Below, piece after piece: positions 51,927 through 59,706 of a stretch of DNA of 64,000 nt. The position numbers and the translations under genes are program-made. Each line of letters opens with the position of its first letter. Position 1 is the stretch's first letter. The notes under the pieces were generated by a model. The model was given only the letters and a program-made list of their open reading frames with translations. It was not told where the DNA came from and ran no database searches. Source of the stretch: Plantibacter sp. PA-3-X8 (GTDB lineage: Bacteria > Actinomycetota > Actinomycetes > Actinomycetales > Microbacteriaceae); contig NZ_CP033107.1 of the NCBI RefSeq assembly GCF_003856975.1, forward strand, positions 1,860,001-1,924,000, read 5' to 3'.

Positions 51927-52463
51927 TCAGATGGCGCCTTCGACCGTTGCGCCGACCTCGTCGTCCTCCTCGTCGCCGGGGAGCGGCGGGTCGTAGGCCC
52001 AGCTCGGCGCGAGCGCCTTGATGCGGGCACCGCGCCACTGCCACGTCGCCCACAGCGGGTACCAGTAGAGCGGGGCGATCGCGCCGGTGATGACGAGTCG
52101 GTCGCGGTACAGGGTCTTCGTCGGGTCGTGCTTGTCGCGGGCGACCGCCATCTGGTGGTCCCACCCGGCGAGCTTGCTGAGCGGCCCGCTGACCGGGTCG
52201 CCCTGGTCGTGGAGGATGCGGGTGCCGTCGCGACGTTCGATGAACTCGAGGTCGATGATCTGGTCGCCGACCGGGATCGCGCCGGCGGCCTTCACACGGA
52301 CGCGGTGCGCCCCTGGCTCCCAGATGGTCGGGAACCCGTCGGCGTCGAGCGCCTCGAGTCCCATGACGGGGCTGTAGAGCTCCCGCAGGACGGCCGGGGA
52401 GCGGAGTGCCCGCCAGGCGACGTCGACATCACAGTCCAGGACGAGTTTCAGCATCACGCGCAT
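51927..52463 (-). CDS. SRPBCC-like hypothetical protein
   Basis: This 178-residue protein begins MRVMLKLVLDCDVDVAWRALRSPAVLRELYSPVMG, a pattern that fits the START-like SRPBCC fold (first strand, then helix). It ends with WYPLWATWQWRGARIKALAPSW and an acidic tail. SRPBCC domains bind hydrophobic ligands. No catalytic residue or close family can be named. It converges on the aldehyde dehydrogenase and is divergent from the EVE-domain gene. Confidence 0.6.
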   Translation of the reverse strand: MRVMLKLVLDCDVDVAWRALRSPAVLRELYSPVMGLEALDADGFPTIWEPGAHRVRVKAAGAIPVGDQIIDLEFIERRDGTRILHDQGDPVSGPLSKLAGWDHQMAVARDKHDPTKTLYRDRLVITGAIAPLYWYPLWATWQWRGARIKALAPSWAYDPPLPGDEEDDEVGATVEGAI

Positions 52464-52527
52464 GCCTCAGTGTCGCATGTGCGGCTCGGCGGCTGCAGGG
52501 GGTGCGCCGGTAGGGAAGACTGTGCCT

Positions 52528-53001
52528 ATGGCGATCCGGTACTGGCTGGGCGTGATCCAGCGGGATCACGTCGTCCTCGGTGTCCGTCACGGCTTCGTGC
52601 AGATCAACCACGGGCAGCGCGGCGGTCTCGACCAGATGCGCGAGTCCGACGGCTTCGTGTACTACTCGCCGCGGGTCAGCACCCCGGACGGCGAGCCGCT
52701 CAAGGCGTTCACCGCGATCGGGCGGGTCTCCGACGACACCGTCTACCAAGCGGCCGTGCCGCGACCGGACGGTGCCGATTGGCGGCCCTGGCGGCGGAGT
52801 GTCGACTGGTACGCGGACGCGGTCGAGGCGCCCATCCGTCCGATGCTCGCGCTCCTCGACTTCACGAGCTTCACCCGGAACTGGGGTGTCCAGCTCCGCC
52901 GGGGGTTCCTCGAGCTCAGTCGTCACGACTTCGAGCTCATCCGCAACGAGATGCGCCCGCCCCACCCCGACGACCGTCGTTTCCCCACCGCCTCCCGCTG
53001 A
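52528..53001 (+). CDS. EVE-domain protein (UPF0310)
   Basis: This 157-residue protein begins MAIRYWLGVIQRDHVVLGVRHGFVQINHG and has GLDQMRESDGFVYYSPR, typical of UPF0310/EVE proteins, which have a PUA-like fold and are thought to bind modified nucleotides. It lacks any fused nuclease. The ATG at 52528 matches the family start; an upstream ATG frame (52462) adds an unrelated Cys-rich stretch. Function uncertain. Confidence 0.85.
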   Translation: MAIRYWLGVIQRDHVVLGVRHGFVQINHGQRGGLDQMRESDGFVYYSPRVSTPDGEPLKAFTAIGRVSDDTVYQAAVPRPDGADWRPWRRSVDWYADAVEAPIRPMLALLDFTSFTRNWGVQLRRGFLELSRHDFELIRNEMRPPHPDDRRFPTASR

Positions 53002-53017
53002 ACCCTTGCCCGTGCGC

Positions 53018-53122
53018 CAGCGCGGTGCGCTGGCGTCACCGCGGGTCTGGCGCGTGAGCGCGCCCCTCCGGAGGCCCGCGCTCACGTCCGATGACCCGCG
53101 CTCGCGTCAGCGCACCGCGCTG
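53018..53122. repeat. GC-rich inverted-repeat element, copy C
   Basis: It is bounded by CAGCGCGGTGCGCTG (53018-53032) and CAGCGCACCGCGCTG (53108-53122), exact reverse complements and identical to the ends of copy A. The interior shares GCGTGAGCGCG..CCTCCGGAG..CCCGCGCTCACGT with A and B. It begins 16 bp after the EVE gene stop. Confidence 0.75.
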
Positions 53123-53183
53123 GCGACCACCCCCACGGAGGTCTTCGGACGCAACACTCGTGGGGTGGGTGGGTGCGCCTGGA

Positions 53184-53189
53184 TACGAT
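53184..53189 (+). promoter_or_regulatory. -10 element of a leaderless start
   Basis: TACGAT is followed by 6 nt and then the GTG at 53196. Confidence 0.5.
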
Positions 53190-53195
53190 GAACGG

Positions 53196-53846
53196 GTGAG
53201 TATCGCAGCCGCCACACCGCCGCCCGTCCACCCGCCGTTCGCCCAGACCAAGTACCAGGTCAGGTTCGACTGGGGCGTCGCAGGAGCCGGGCGGGTCGAG
53301 GCGGCGGACGTCGCGGTCGTCGTGGACGTGCTCCACGCGACGACCTCCGTGGAGCAGCGCGTGAGCGGCGGGGAGGCCGTCGCCGTCGCCGAGCTGGACG
53401 ACCGCGGTGAGACGGCGCAGATCGCCACGCTCCTCGCCGACGCGGGTGCGACGGTCGTCGCCGGGTGCCTGCGCAACCGGTCGGCGGTCGCGGACTGGAT
53501 CATCGCGAAGCAGGCCGAGCTCGGACGGCGTACGAGCATCGTCGTCATCGCGGTCGGCGAACTCGACGACACGGCCGAGACCCGGTTCGCCGTCGAGGAC
53601 CTCTTCGGGGCCGGTGCCGTGATCGAGGCGCTGGGACTCCGCGGTATCGACTTCACCTCACCGGAGGCCGCCGCCGCTGCCGCCGCGTACGAGGGCCTGC
53701 GCAACGGCGTCGGGCACCTGCTGTCCGCGTCCGCCACCGCCCAGCAGCTCGCGCAGGCGGGTGCCACACAGCACGTCCAGGCGGCACGCGAGGTCGACGT
53801 GTCAAGCGTCGTCCCGGTCCTGGACGGAGCCGTGTTCCGGGCGTAG
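53196..53846 (+). CDS. ComB-like 2-phosphosulfolactate phosphatase family protein
   Basis: This 216-residue protein has VAVVVDVLHATTSVE near residue 40, matching the DVLRATT motif of ComB, and later AGCLRNRSAVADWI and AAYEGLRNGVGHLL. ComB hydrolyses 2-phosphosulfolactate in coenzyme M synthesis, but actinobacterial homologues must act elsewhere because CoM is absent; the true substrate is unknown. The GTG start has no ribosome site and fits the leaderless pattern. Confidence 0.75.
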   Translation: MSIAAATPPPVHPPFAQTKYQVRFDWGVAGAGRVEAADVAVVVDVLHATTSVEQRVSGGEAVAVAELDDRGETAQIATLLADAGATVVAGCLRNRSAVADWIIAKQAELGRRTSIVVIAVGELDDTAETRFAVEDLFGAGAVIEALGLRGIDFTSPEAAAAAAAYEGLRNGVGHLLSASATAQQLAQAGATQHVQAAREVDVSSVVPVLDGAVFRA

Positions 53847-53849
53847 TCT
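53844..53849 (+). promoter_or_regulatory. -10 element of a leaderless start
   Basis: TAGTCT, partly overlapping the ComB stop codon, ends 6 nt before the ATG at 53856. Confidence 0.5.
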
Positions 53850-53855
53850 CAGCGC

Positions 53856-54158
53856 ATGCGCGCACTCCTCGGAACCACCGTCCTCGCCGAAGCCCCCGAA
53901 TCGGAGCTCATCAAGATCGAGGGCAACTGGTACTTCCCGCCGTCGAGCCTCAACCGCGAGCGCTTCGTCGAGACCGACACCCAGTACCACTGCCCGTGGA
54001 AGGGCGACGCCCAGTACTGGGGCATCACCGACGGCGGCGAGGTCAAGCCCGATGTGGCCTGGTCGTACCCGACCCCGTATCCGACCGCGTTCGACCGGGT
54101 CGGCAAGGACTTCTCCGGCTACGTCGCCTTCGGGAACGAGGTCGAGGTCGTCGACTGA
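53856..54158 (+). CDS. DUF427 protein
   Basis: This 100-residue protein has the DUF427 pattern: GTTVLAEAPESELIKIEGNWYFPPSSL, then YHCPWKGDAQYW and VAWSYPTPYP...GKDFSGYVAF. The domain is a small beta-barrel of unknown function, often near redox or repair genes. Its stop overlaps the ATG of the next gene by 1 nt (TGATG). Confidence 0.85.
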   Translation: MRALLGTTVLAEAPESELIKIEGNWYFPPSSLNRERFVETDTQYHCPWKGDAQYWGITDGGEVKPDVAWSYPTPYPTAFDRVGKDFSGYVAFGNEVEVVD

Positions 54159-54661
54159 TGGCCGACTGGGGCGACCGCCCGCAGCCGCCTGAGCGCGGGG
54201 GCGAGCGCGAGACGATCGAGGGCTTCCTCGATCTGCAGCGCGCCAGCATCGTCTGGAAGGCACGCGGACTCACCGACGAGCTCGCGGCCAAGCGACTGTT
54301 GCCGAGCATCACGACCGTCTCGGGCGTCATCCGACACCTCGCCGATGTCGAGCGCAGCTGGTTCCGCGAGGACATGGACGGGCAATCGGACGTCCCGGCG
54401 CGGTGGACCGACGACGACCCCGACGGCGAATGGCGCGTCACGGCCGACGACAGCCTGGCCGAGATCATCGCGGACTACGAGGCGGCCTGTGCGGAGTCCC
54501 GCGACGTGGCCTCGCGGTATCAGCTCGACGATGTCTGCCTCGGCAACGACCAGCGGTTCACGCTGCGGTGGATCGAGCTCCACATGATCGAGGAGACGGC
54601 CCGGCACCTCGGGCACATCGACGTCCTCCGCGAACAGCTCGACGGCCGCACCGGCGAGTAG
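54158..54661 (+). CDS. DinB-family (DUF664) protein
   Basis: This 167-residue protein is a four-helix DinB-like bundle. Candidate metal-ligand histidines lie in VIRHLADVERSWF (about 55) and ETARHLGHIDVLRE near the C-terminus. DUF664 members include thiol transferases acting with mycothiol or bacillithiol; this one has no known substrate. It is coupled to DUF427 by a 1-nt overlap. Confidence 0.8.
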   Translation: MADWGDRPQPPERGGERETIEGFLDLQRASIVWKARGLTDELAAKRLLPSITTVSGVIRHLADVERSWFREDMDGQSDVPARWTDDDPDGEWRVTADDSLAEIIADYEAACAESRDVASRYQLDDVCLGNDQRFTLRWIELHMIEETARHLGHIDVLREQLDGRTGE

Positions 54662-54688
54662 CGCCGAGGCCGTCGAGCGTGCGGAGCG

Positions 54689-55510
54689 TCAGGCGCGCAC
54701 GATCGCTGCGCGGTCGCGTCCCCGCGAGACGCGGACGGCCACGGTGACGACGGCCACCACGACCGCGACGACCAGCGCCGTGACCCCGGCTTCGGTCGAC
54801 AGCAGTTCGCCGGTGAAGCGGCCCACGGCCACCCACGCGAGCCCCCAGCAGAGCGACAGCATGGGGGCGATCCGTCCACGACCGACGACCGCGAGCAGGA
54901 TCCCGACCGCTCCGGCGACCGCGAGGACGATGATCGCCCAGACACCGGCGGCCGGACCGTCCGCGCTCCCGATCCCGGATCCGACGAGCGCAGCGGTGAT
55001 GTTCGCCGCCGTCGCGACACACACCCACCCGAGGTAGAGGCCCATCGTGCCGTCCGTGATGATCGCGTCGACCACGCTGGACGGCTTGGTCCGGAGCACG
55101 ATCACGAAGATGCGGGCCAGGACACCGAGGAGGGCGATGATCACGAACACGCTCAGGATCAGGAAGCCCGCCTGCACCACGAGGATCCACGCCGCGTTCA
55201 GCAGCAGGCTCGCCACGACCCAGTAGCCGAGACGACGGTGGCGCTCACGGGTCGTCTGCGAAGGCAGGAACTGCCAGACCGCATAGGCGACGAGCCCGAG
55301 GTAGATGATGCTCCAGATGGAGAACGCGGGCCCGTCCGGTGCGATCGGCGTCGACGAGGCGCTCAACGCGCCGTTCGCCGCGTTCTGGACCTGCGTGCCC
55401 CCGGCGGCTCCTGACCCGATGTAGGAGCCGATGATCGCGAGGACCGCGCTGACGGCGACGGCGATCTGCCGGACGCGGTCCGCGGTGGTGGGTGAATCGG
55501 TGCCGGTCAT
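54689..55510 (-). CDS. TspO/MBR-like tryptophan-rich sensory protein
   Basis: This 273-residue membrane protein has seven to eight hydrophobic segments. PDGPAFSIWSIIYLGLVAYAVWQFLP resembles the signature loop of TspO/PBR proteins, and it is longer than the 160-residue core. TspO proteins bind tetrapyrroles and affect stress signalling. GGAGG lies 8 nt before the ATG, and a 24-bp operator lies just upstream. Confidence 0.7.
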   Translation of the reverse strand: MTGTDSPTTADRVRQIAVAVSAVLAIIGSYIGSGAAGGTQVQNAANGALSASSTPIAPDGPAFSIWSIIYLGLVAYAVWQFLPSQTTRERHRRLGYWVVASLLLNAAWILVVQAGFLILSVFVIIALLGVLARIFVIVLRTKPSSVVDAIITDGTMGLYLGWVCVATAANITAALVGSGIGSADGPAAGVWAIIVLAVAGAVGILLAVVGRGRIAPMLSLCWGLAWVAVGRFTGELLSTEAGVTALVVAVVVAVVTVAVRVSRGRDRAAIVRA

Positions 55511-55525
55511 GACGCATGCCTCCAG

Positions 55526-55549
55526 AATTGTGCAGCTAGCTGATCAATT
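55526..55549. promoter_or_regulatory. 24-bp palindromic operator upstream of the TspO-like gene
   Basis: The half sites are AATTGNNCAGCT and AGCTGNNCAATT, perfect in all named positions. It starts 3 nt upstream of the ribosome site. Such a length and symmetry is typical of MarR/TetR-type repressor sites. No regulator gene is adjacent. Confidence 0.6.
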
Positions 55550-55610
55550 CAGCGTACGCCACCGTGGAGCACCTCGCAGGGGCTTGCGCCGGTGCCGCGG
55601 AACAGCCTGC

Positions 55611-56177
55611 TCAGAGGAGCTTGCGCAGCGTCCGCAGGTTGCGTGTGGTGACGTGCGGCTTGAACCGGGCCTTCGAGGACTCCTTCGCGAAGGGGGTGTC
55701 GGTGCTCGACCCCTTCGGGACCTCCCAGTAGAGGACGCCGTCGCCGGATGCGACGCGGTCGGGCTGCTCCCCGGCTGCCGCCGAGAACGCGAGGAGGGCG
55801 TCGAGTGAGCCCTGCTCGGAGGAGAACATGACGTACGGCTGGACCTGCTCGGCCTCCGGCCAAGGGTAGGCCTCGATGACGTCGGCGAGTGCGCGCTGAT
55901 GCGTGAGCACGATCCACGCCTCGTAGCCGAAGGCCTCCGCGAGCGACCGCTCGATGCGCCGTTTCAGCGCACCACGTGCATCGTCCGCGGTCTCGCCAGG
56001 CTGGTGCTCGGGGTCGTCGAAGACGACGTTGCCGCTCGCGAGGACGGTGCGGACTCCCGAGAACCCGGCCGATCGGAACACCTCGGCGAGGTCGGCGGAG
56101 CGGATCGTGACGCCGCCGACGTTGATCCCGCGCAGGAGTGCGATCCAGCTGCCGGCGGGAACCGCGCCGCCGGTCAT
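55611..56177 (-). CDS. DUF1697 protein
   Basis: This 188-residue protein has the family start WIALLRGINVGG and then LASGNVVF, and ends with RNLRTLRKLL. DUF1697 proteins are small and soluble, of unknown function. The ATG overlaps the SprT-like stop by 4 nt, so the genes are co-translated. Confidence 0.85.
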   Translation of the reverse strand: MTGGAVPAGSWIALLRGINVGGVTIRSADLAEVFRSAGFSGVRTVLASGNVVFDDPEHQPGETADDARGALKRRIERSLAEAFGYEAWIVLTHQRALADVIEAYPWPEAEQVQPYVMFSSEQGSLDALLAFSAAAGEQPDRVASGDGVLYWEVPKGSSTDTPFAKESSKARFKPHVTTRNLRTLRKLL

Positions 56178-56698
56178 GACCCGATGCCCGGCTCAGGCGA
56201 GGTGGAGCCGTCGAACGCGGCCGCCCGACGCCGCATGGCCGGCGTGACCTCCCGGTGCACCCAGCTGAGGAGGAAGCGTTCGTCCCACGAGCGCGAGCAC
56301 TTGCCGCAGGAGGTCGCCCGGCTCGGGCGCCGGTGCCGGTAGAGGACATGGCCCGAGGGGCAGGTGCCGACCCACGGGGCGAGTTCGTCGGCCGTCTGGC
56401 CCTCGTGGAGCCGCGAGCCCTCGTAGCCGATCTCCTCGGCGACCTTGCGCCACTTGGGTCCGTGCCCGGCGCGCGCCCCGGCGAGGGCGTGCGCGACCTC
56501 GTGGAGCAGGATCTGGTGGATCTCGTCGTCGTCGTAGCGTGCCGCGAGATAGCGCGAGACGGTGATCCGCTTCGTCGTGAAGTTGCACAGGCCGGCGCGT
56601 CGCTTGGCGTTGTCGAAGCCGAAGGTCCAGACCGTCGGGTCGAGGTGCAGCACGATGAGCGCCTGTGCCCACGCCGTGACCCGACTGAGTTCTGCCAT
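56174..56698 (-). CDS. SprT-like zinc metallopeptidase
   Basis: This 174-residue protein has HEVAH (66-70) and a downstream GHGPKW with a likely third ligand. A C-terminal zinc ribbon (C...CGKC) follows. SprT domains resemble Spartan, which cuts proteins cross-linked to DNA; the bacterial role is unclear. TACCAT ends 6 nt before the ATG, giving a leaderless mRNA. It is coupled to DUF1697. Confidence 0.8.
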   Translation of the reverse strand: MAELSRVTAWAQALIVLHLDPTVWTFGFDNAKRRAGLCNFTTKRITVSRYLAARYDDDEIHQILLHEVAHALAGARAGHGPKWRKVAEEIGYEGSRLHEGQTADELAPWVGTCPSGHVLYRHRRPSRATSCGKCSRSWDERFLLSWVHREVTPAMRRRAAAFDGSTSPEPGIGS

Positions 56699-56704
56699 GC
56701 CTGG

Positions 56705-56710
56705 ATGGTA
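56705..56710 (-). promoter_or_regulatory. -10 element of a leaderless start
   Basis: TACCAT on the minus strand is followed by 6 nt and the ATG at 56698. Confidence 0.5.
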
Positions 56711-56771
56711 CTCCCGGCGACCGACACCGGACCGCAGGAGCGGGATGACCCACAGGTGTGGCGGTGAGTCC

Positions 56772-58004
56772 TCAGCGGGCCGCGAGCGGGGCGAGGGGGA
56801 GTTCGACGATCCGGTCGTCCTGGGACCCGGGCGAACCGCGGCCGTCGGTGTTGTTCGTGAGGATCCAGGCGGTCCCCGGCGGGCCGGCCACGACGTCGCG
56901 GATCCGTCCGAACTCGCCGACGAGGTAGGGCACCGCGTCGATCACGCCCACGAGCGCGCTGCTCCCCGCCGGCACGTGCACGCCGTCGGTGATGCCGTAC
57001 AGGCGCTCGCCGCGGAGCGAGGCCATGAAGATCGTGTCGTCGATGATCGCGAGACCGCTCGGGCTCGCGTCCTCCGTGGCCCACTGCGCGACCGGGTCGA
57101 TCATGCCCTGGGCTCCTGCGACGCCCTCGGCGACCGGCCAGCCGTAGTTGCCGCCGGGGGTGATCCGGTTGAGCTCGTCCCAGGTGTTCTGCCCGAACTC
57201 GCTCGCCCACAGGCCGCCGTCGTGATCCCACGCGATGCCCTGCGGGTTGCGATGACCGAGGGAGTAGACGGGCGACCCCGGGAACGGGTTGTCACCTGGC
57301 ACCGCACCGTCGGGTGTGAGCCGCAGGATCTTCCCGCCGAGGCTGTCCACGTCCTGAGCCAGGCTGCGGTCGCCGGCGTCGCCCGCGGTGGCGTAGAGCA
57401 TGCCGTCCGGTCCGAACGCGATGCGTCCGCCGTTGTGGTTCCCGGCCCGGGGGATGCCGACGAGGACCTCCTCGACGTCGCCCAGCGCGTACGACCCGGC
57501 CGCTCCCGTGAGCGGGAACCGCACGATGCGGTTGTCGGACGACGTCGTCAGGTAGGCGTAGAGCCAGGTTCCCGCGGGCTCCGATCCCGCCGGCGTGAGG
57601 ACGGCGAGGCCGAGCAGCCCGCCCTCGCCTCCCGCGGCCACCCCGGGGACCACGCCGACCTGCCGCACCGCGCCGCCGCTGACGACCTCGAGGACGTCGC
57701 CCGCGTCGCGCTGGCTCACCAGCGTGCTGCCCGAGGCGAGTCGGACCATCGACCAGGGCGCGTCGAGGCCGCCGACGACCGTGGTGGCCTCACCGGTCGG
57801 GGCGACCGGTCCGGCGGGGACCGCGGATGTAGGCGTCGACGCGGACGCGCTCGGCGCGGGGGAAGGTGAAAGGGAGGCCGTACCCGGTGATCGTGGCTCC
57901 CCGTCGGTGCAGGCCACGAGCGCCAGGGCGGTGGCGGCGAGCAGGGTGGTGAGCGTGGCGGGCGCACGCAGGCCCCGTCGTCGCGGCGTCTGCGTGGTGG
58001 CCAT
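56772..58004 (-). CDS. secreted PQQ-dependent sugar dehydrogenase-like lipoprotein
   Basis: This 410-residue protein has a lipobox (ALVAC, Cys32), a Ser/Pro/Thr linker to about 65 and a six-bladed beta-propeller of the soluble glucose dehydrogenase (GDH-B/YliI) type: GGLDAPWSMVRL, GEGGLLGLAV, AGNHNGGRIAFGPDGMLY and YSLGHRNPQGIAWD. It should oxidise aldoses at the cell surface with PQQ; whether the cell makes PQQ is not visible. It starts 2 nt after the stop of the upstream gene. Confidence 0.85.
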   Translation of the reverse strand: MATTQTPRRRGLRAPATLTTLLAATALALVACTDGEPRSPGTASLSPSPAPSASASTPTSAVPAGPVAPTGEATTVVGGLDAPWSMVRLASGSTLVSQRDAGDVLEVVSGGAVRQVGVVPGVAAGGEGGLLGLAVLTPAGSEPAGTWLYAYLTTSSDNRIVRFPLTGAAGSYALGDVEEVLVGIPRAGNHNGGRIAFGPDGMLYATAGDAGDRSLAQDVDSLGGKILRLTPDGAVPGDNPFPGSPVYSLGHRNPQGIAWDHDGGLWASEFGQNTWDELNRITPGGNYGWPVAEGVAGAQGMIDPVAQWATEDASPSGLAIIDDTIFMASLRGERLYGITDGVHVPAGSSALVGVIDAVPYLVGEFGRIRDVVAGPPGTAWILTNNTDGRGSPGSQDDRIVELPLAPLAAR

Positions 58005-58006
58005 GG

Positions 58007-58861
58007 TCAGCCCTTCGTCTGGAAGATGCCCTGGGCGGGGTTCGGGGAGGGGACGGCGGTCGTGTCCGTGACGACCTGTGCCCCCGCGATGAAGGCGCGC
58101 AGCTCGGCGCCCGCCACCGCCTTGGCGGGGTGGGGTCCGGCCGCGAGGAGCCTCGGCAGGAAGTCGAGTGGGAGGGCGGTGTTCGAACCGACGAGGACGA
58201 CGTTGCCGAAGCGACGGCCCTTGAGGATCTGCGTCTCCGCGAGGGCGGCGACGTGCGACACGGAGTCGGCGAGCGTCGCGGCCTGTCCGCGGGCGAACGC
58301 GAGCCCGCGGCCGTCGGCGACGTTCACGACGATGACGCCGGTCGGCGACAGCAGCTCGACCGCCGAGGCGTAGAACTCCGTGCTCGTGACATGGGCCGGC
58401 GTGTTGGCGCCGCTGAAGATGTCGACGACGACGAGGTCGACGGTGCCGCGGAGGCCGGGCGGTAGCTTCGCCACGATCTCGCGGGCGTCGCCGTAGCGGA
58501 CGCGGATCTGGGCGCGCTTCGACCAGGGGAGGTGCTCGCGCACGAGATCGATGAGTTCGCGCTCGAGTTCGACGACCTGCTGCCGCGAGCCCGGCCTCGT
58601 CGCCTCCACGTAGCGGGGGAGGGTGAGCGCGCCGGCACCGAGGTGCACCGCCGTGATCGGCTGACCGGGGTCGGCGATCTCGTCGATGATGTGACCGATC
58701 CGCTGGATGTACTCGAAGAAGAGCTCCTCGGGCTGATCGAGGTTGACGTGCGACTGCGGCGTGCCGTCGACCACCAGCTGATAGGTGCCCGGCACGAAGC
58801 GGTCGGCCTCGATCCTGGCCAGGTATCCGCTGACGCCGAGTCGTACCTGTGCCTCGTCCAT
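58007..58861 (-). CDS. spermidine synthase-like methyltransferase-fold protein
   Basis: This 284-residue protein has the class I methyltransferase/polyamine synthase fold: TAVHLGAGALTLPRYVEATRPG (motif I), RYGDAREIV, and VDLVVVDIFSGANTPAHVTS. It lacks the typical polyamine-binding N-terminal barrel motifs and resembles the actinobacterial fused spermidine synthase-like group, so polyamine synthesis is not proven. It is upstream of the sugar dehydrogenase gene and leaderless from TAGGGT. Confidence 0.75.
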   Translation of the reverse strand: MDEAQVRLGVSGYLARIEADRFVPGTYQLVVDGTPQSHVNLDQPEELFFEYIQRIGHIIDEIADPGQPITAVHLGAGALTLPRYVEATRPGSRQQVVELERELIDLVREHLPWSKRAQIRVRYGDAREIVAKLPPGLRGTVDLVVVDIFSGANTPAHVTSTEFYASAVELLSPTGVIVVNVADGRGLAFARGQAATLADSVSHVAALAETQILKGRRFGNVVLVGSNTALPLDFLPRLLAAGPHPAKAVAGAELRAFIAGAQVVTDTTAVPSPNPAQGIFQTKG

Positions 58862-58867
58862 ACCCCC

Positions 58868-58877
58868 ACCCTAGACT
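58868..58877. promoter_or_regulatory. overlapping divergent -10 elements
   Basis: On the minus strand TAGGGT (58868-58873) ends 6 nt before the spermidine synthase-like ATG. On the plus strand TAGACT (58872-58877) lies 40 nt upstream of the pxpA GTG. The two hexamers share two bases, so the polymerases likely exclude each other. Confidence 0.4.
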
Positions 58878-58917
58878 TTCCCGCAGTGGCGGGAGGCGGA
58901 GCGGAAGGGGAGCGGCC

Positions 58918-59706
58918 GTGGCGCAGGTGGACCTCAACAGCGACCTCGGCGAGGTCTGGCGCGGTGTGCCGACCGCCGACGACGACGCCATGTTCGCCCT
59001 GATCACGAGCGCGAACGTCGCTTGCGGCTTCCACGCCGGGGACGACGCGTCCATGCGCGACGCCGTCCGCCGCTCGACGGCCCACGGGGTGTCGCTGGGC
59101 GCCCATCCGTCCTACCGGGACGAGGCGGGCTTCGGGCGCCGCGACCAGGACGTACCGGCCGAGGTGCTCGAGGCCGAGGTCCTGGAGCAGCTCCGCGCCC
59201 TGCAGCGAGCGGTCGACGAGGTCGGCGAGGCCGACGGGGTCGGCGCACGGCTCGCCTACGTGAAGCCGCACGGTGCCCTCTACAACCGGGTCGCACACGA
59301 CCGGGTCCAGGCGCGGGCGGTCGTCCGAGCGGTGGTCACGGCCTCCGAGGAGCTCGGGCGGTCACTTCCCGTCCTCGGGATGCCCGGCTCCGTGATCGAA
59401 CAGGAGCTCCTCGCCGCCGGACTCCGCTTCGTCGCGGAGGCCTTCGTCGACCGCGGCTACCGCTCCGACGGTTCGCTCGTCCCGCGCGACGCGCCCGGGG
59501 CATTGGTCACCGATGAGACGGTGGCCGTCCGCCGGGCCGTCTCCCTCGCTCTCGACCGACGCATCACCAGCGTCGACGGTGCCGACGTGGAACTCGACGC
59601 GGTCTCGCTCTGCGTGCACGGCGACACCCCGGGGGCCGTGTTGCTCGCCACGGCGGTCAGAGCCGCCCTGCTGGACGCCGGCGTCGAACTGGTCGCGCCG
59701 TGGTGA
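58918..59706 (+). CDS. pxpA: 5-oxoprolinase subunit A (LamB/YcsF family)
   Basis: This 262-residue protein starts at GTG with AAGGGG upstream and has VDLNSDLGE and NVACGFHAGDDASM, then YVKPHGALYN, the family signatures. With PxpB and PxpC it opens 5-oxoproline (pyroglutamate) with ATP to glutamate. Its stop overlaps the pxpB start (GTGA). It is probably transcribed from TAGACT at 58872. Confidence 0.9.
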   Translation: MAQVDLNSDLGEVWRGVPTADDDAMFALITSANVACGFHAGDDASMRDAVRRSTAHGVSLGAHPSYRDEAGFGRRDQDVPAEVLEAEVLEQLRALQRAVDEVGEADGVGARLAYVKPHGALYNRVAHDRVQARAVVRAVVTASEELGRSLPVLGMPGSVIEQELLAAGLRFVAEAFVDRGYRSDGSLVPRDAPGALVTDETVAVRRAVSLALDRRITSVDGADVELDAVSLCVHGDTPGAVLLATAVRAALLDAGVELVAPW

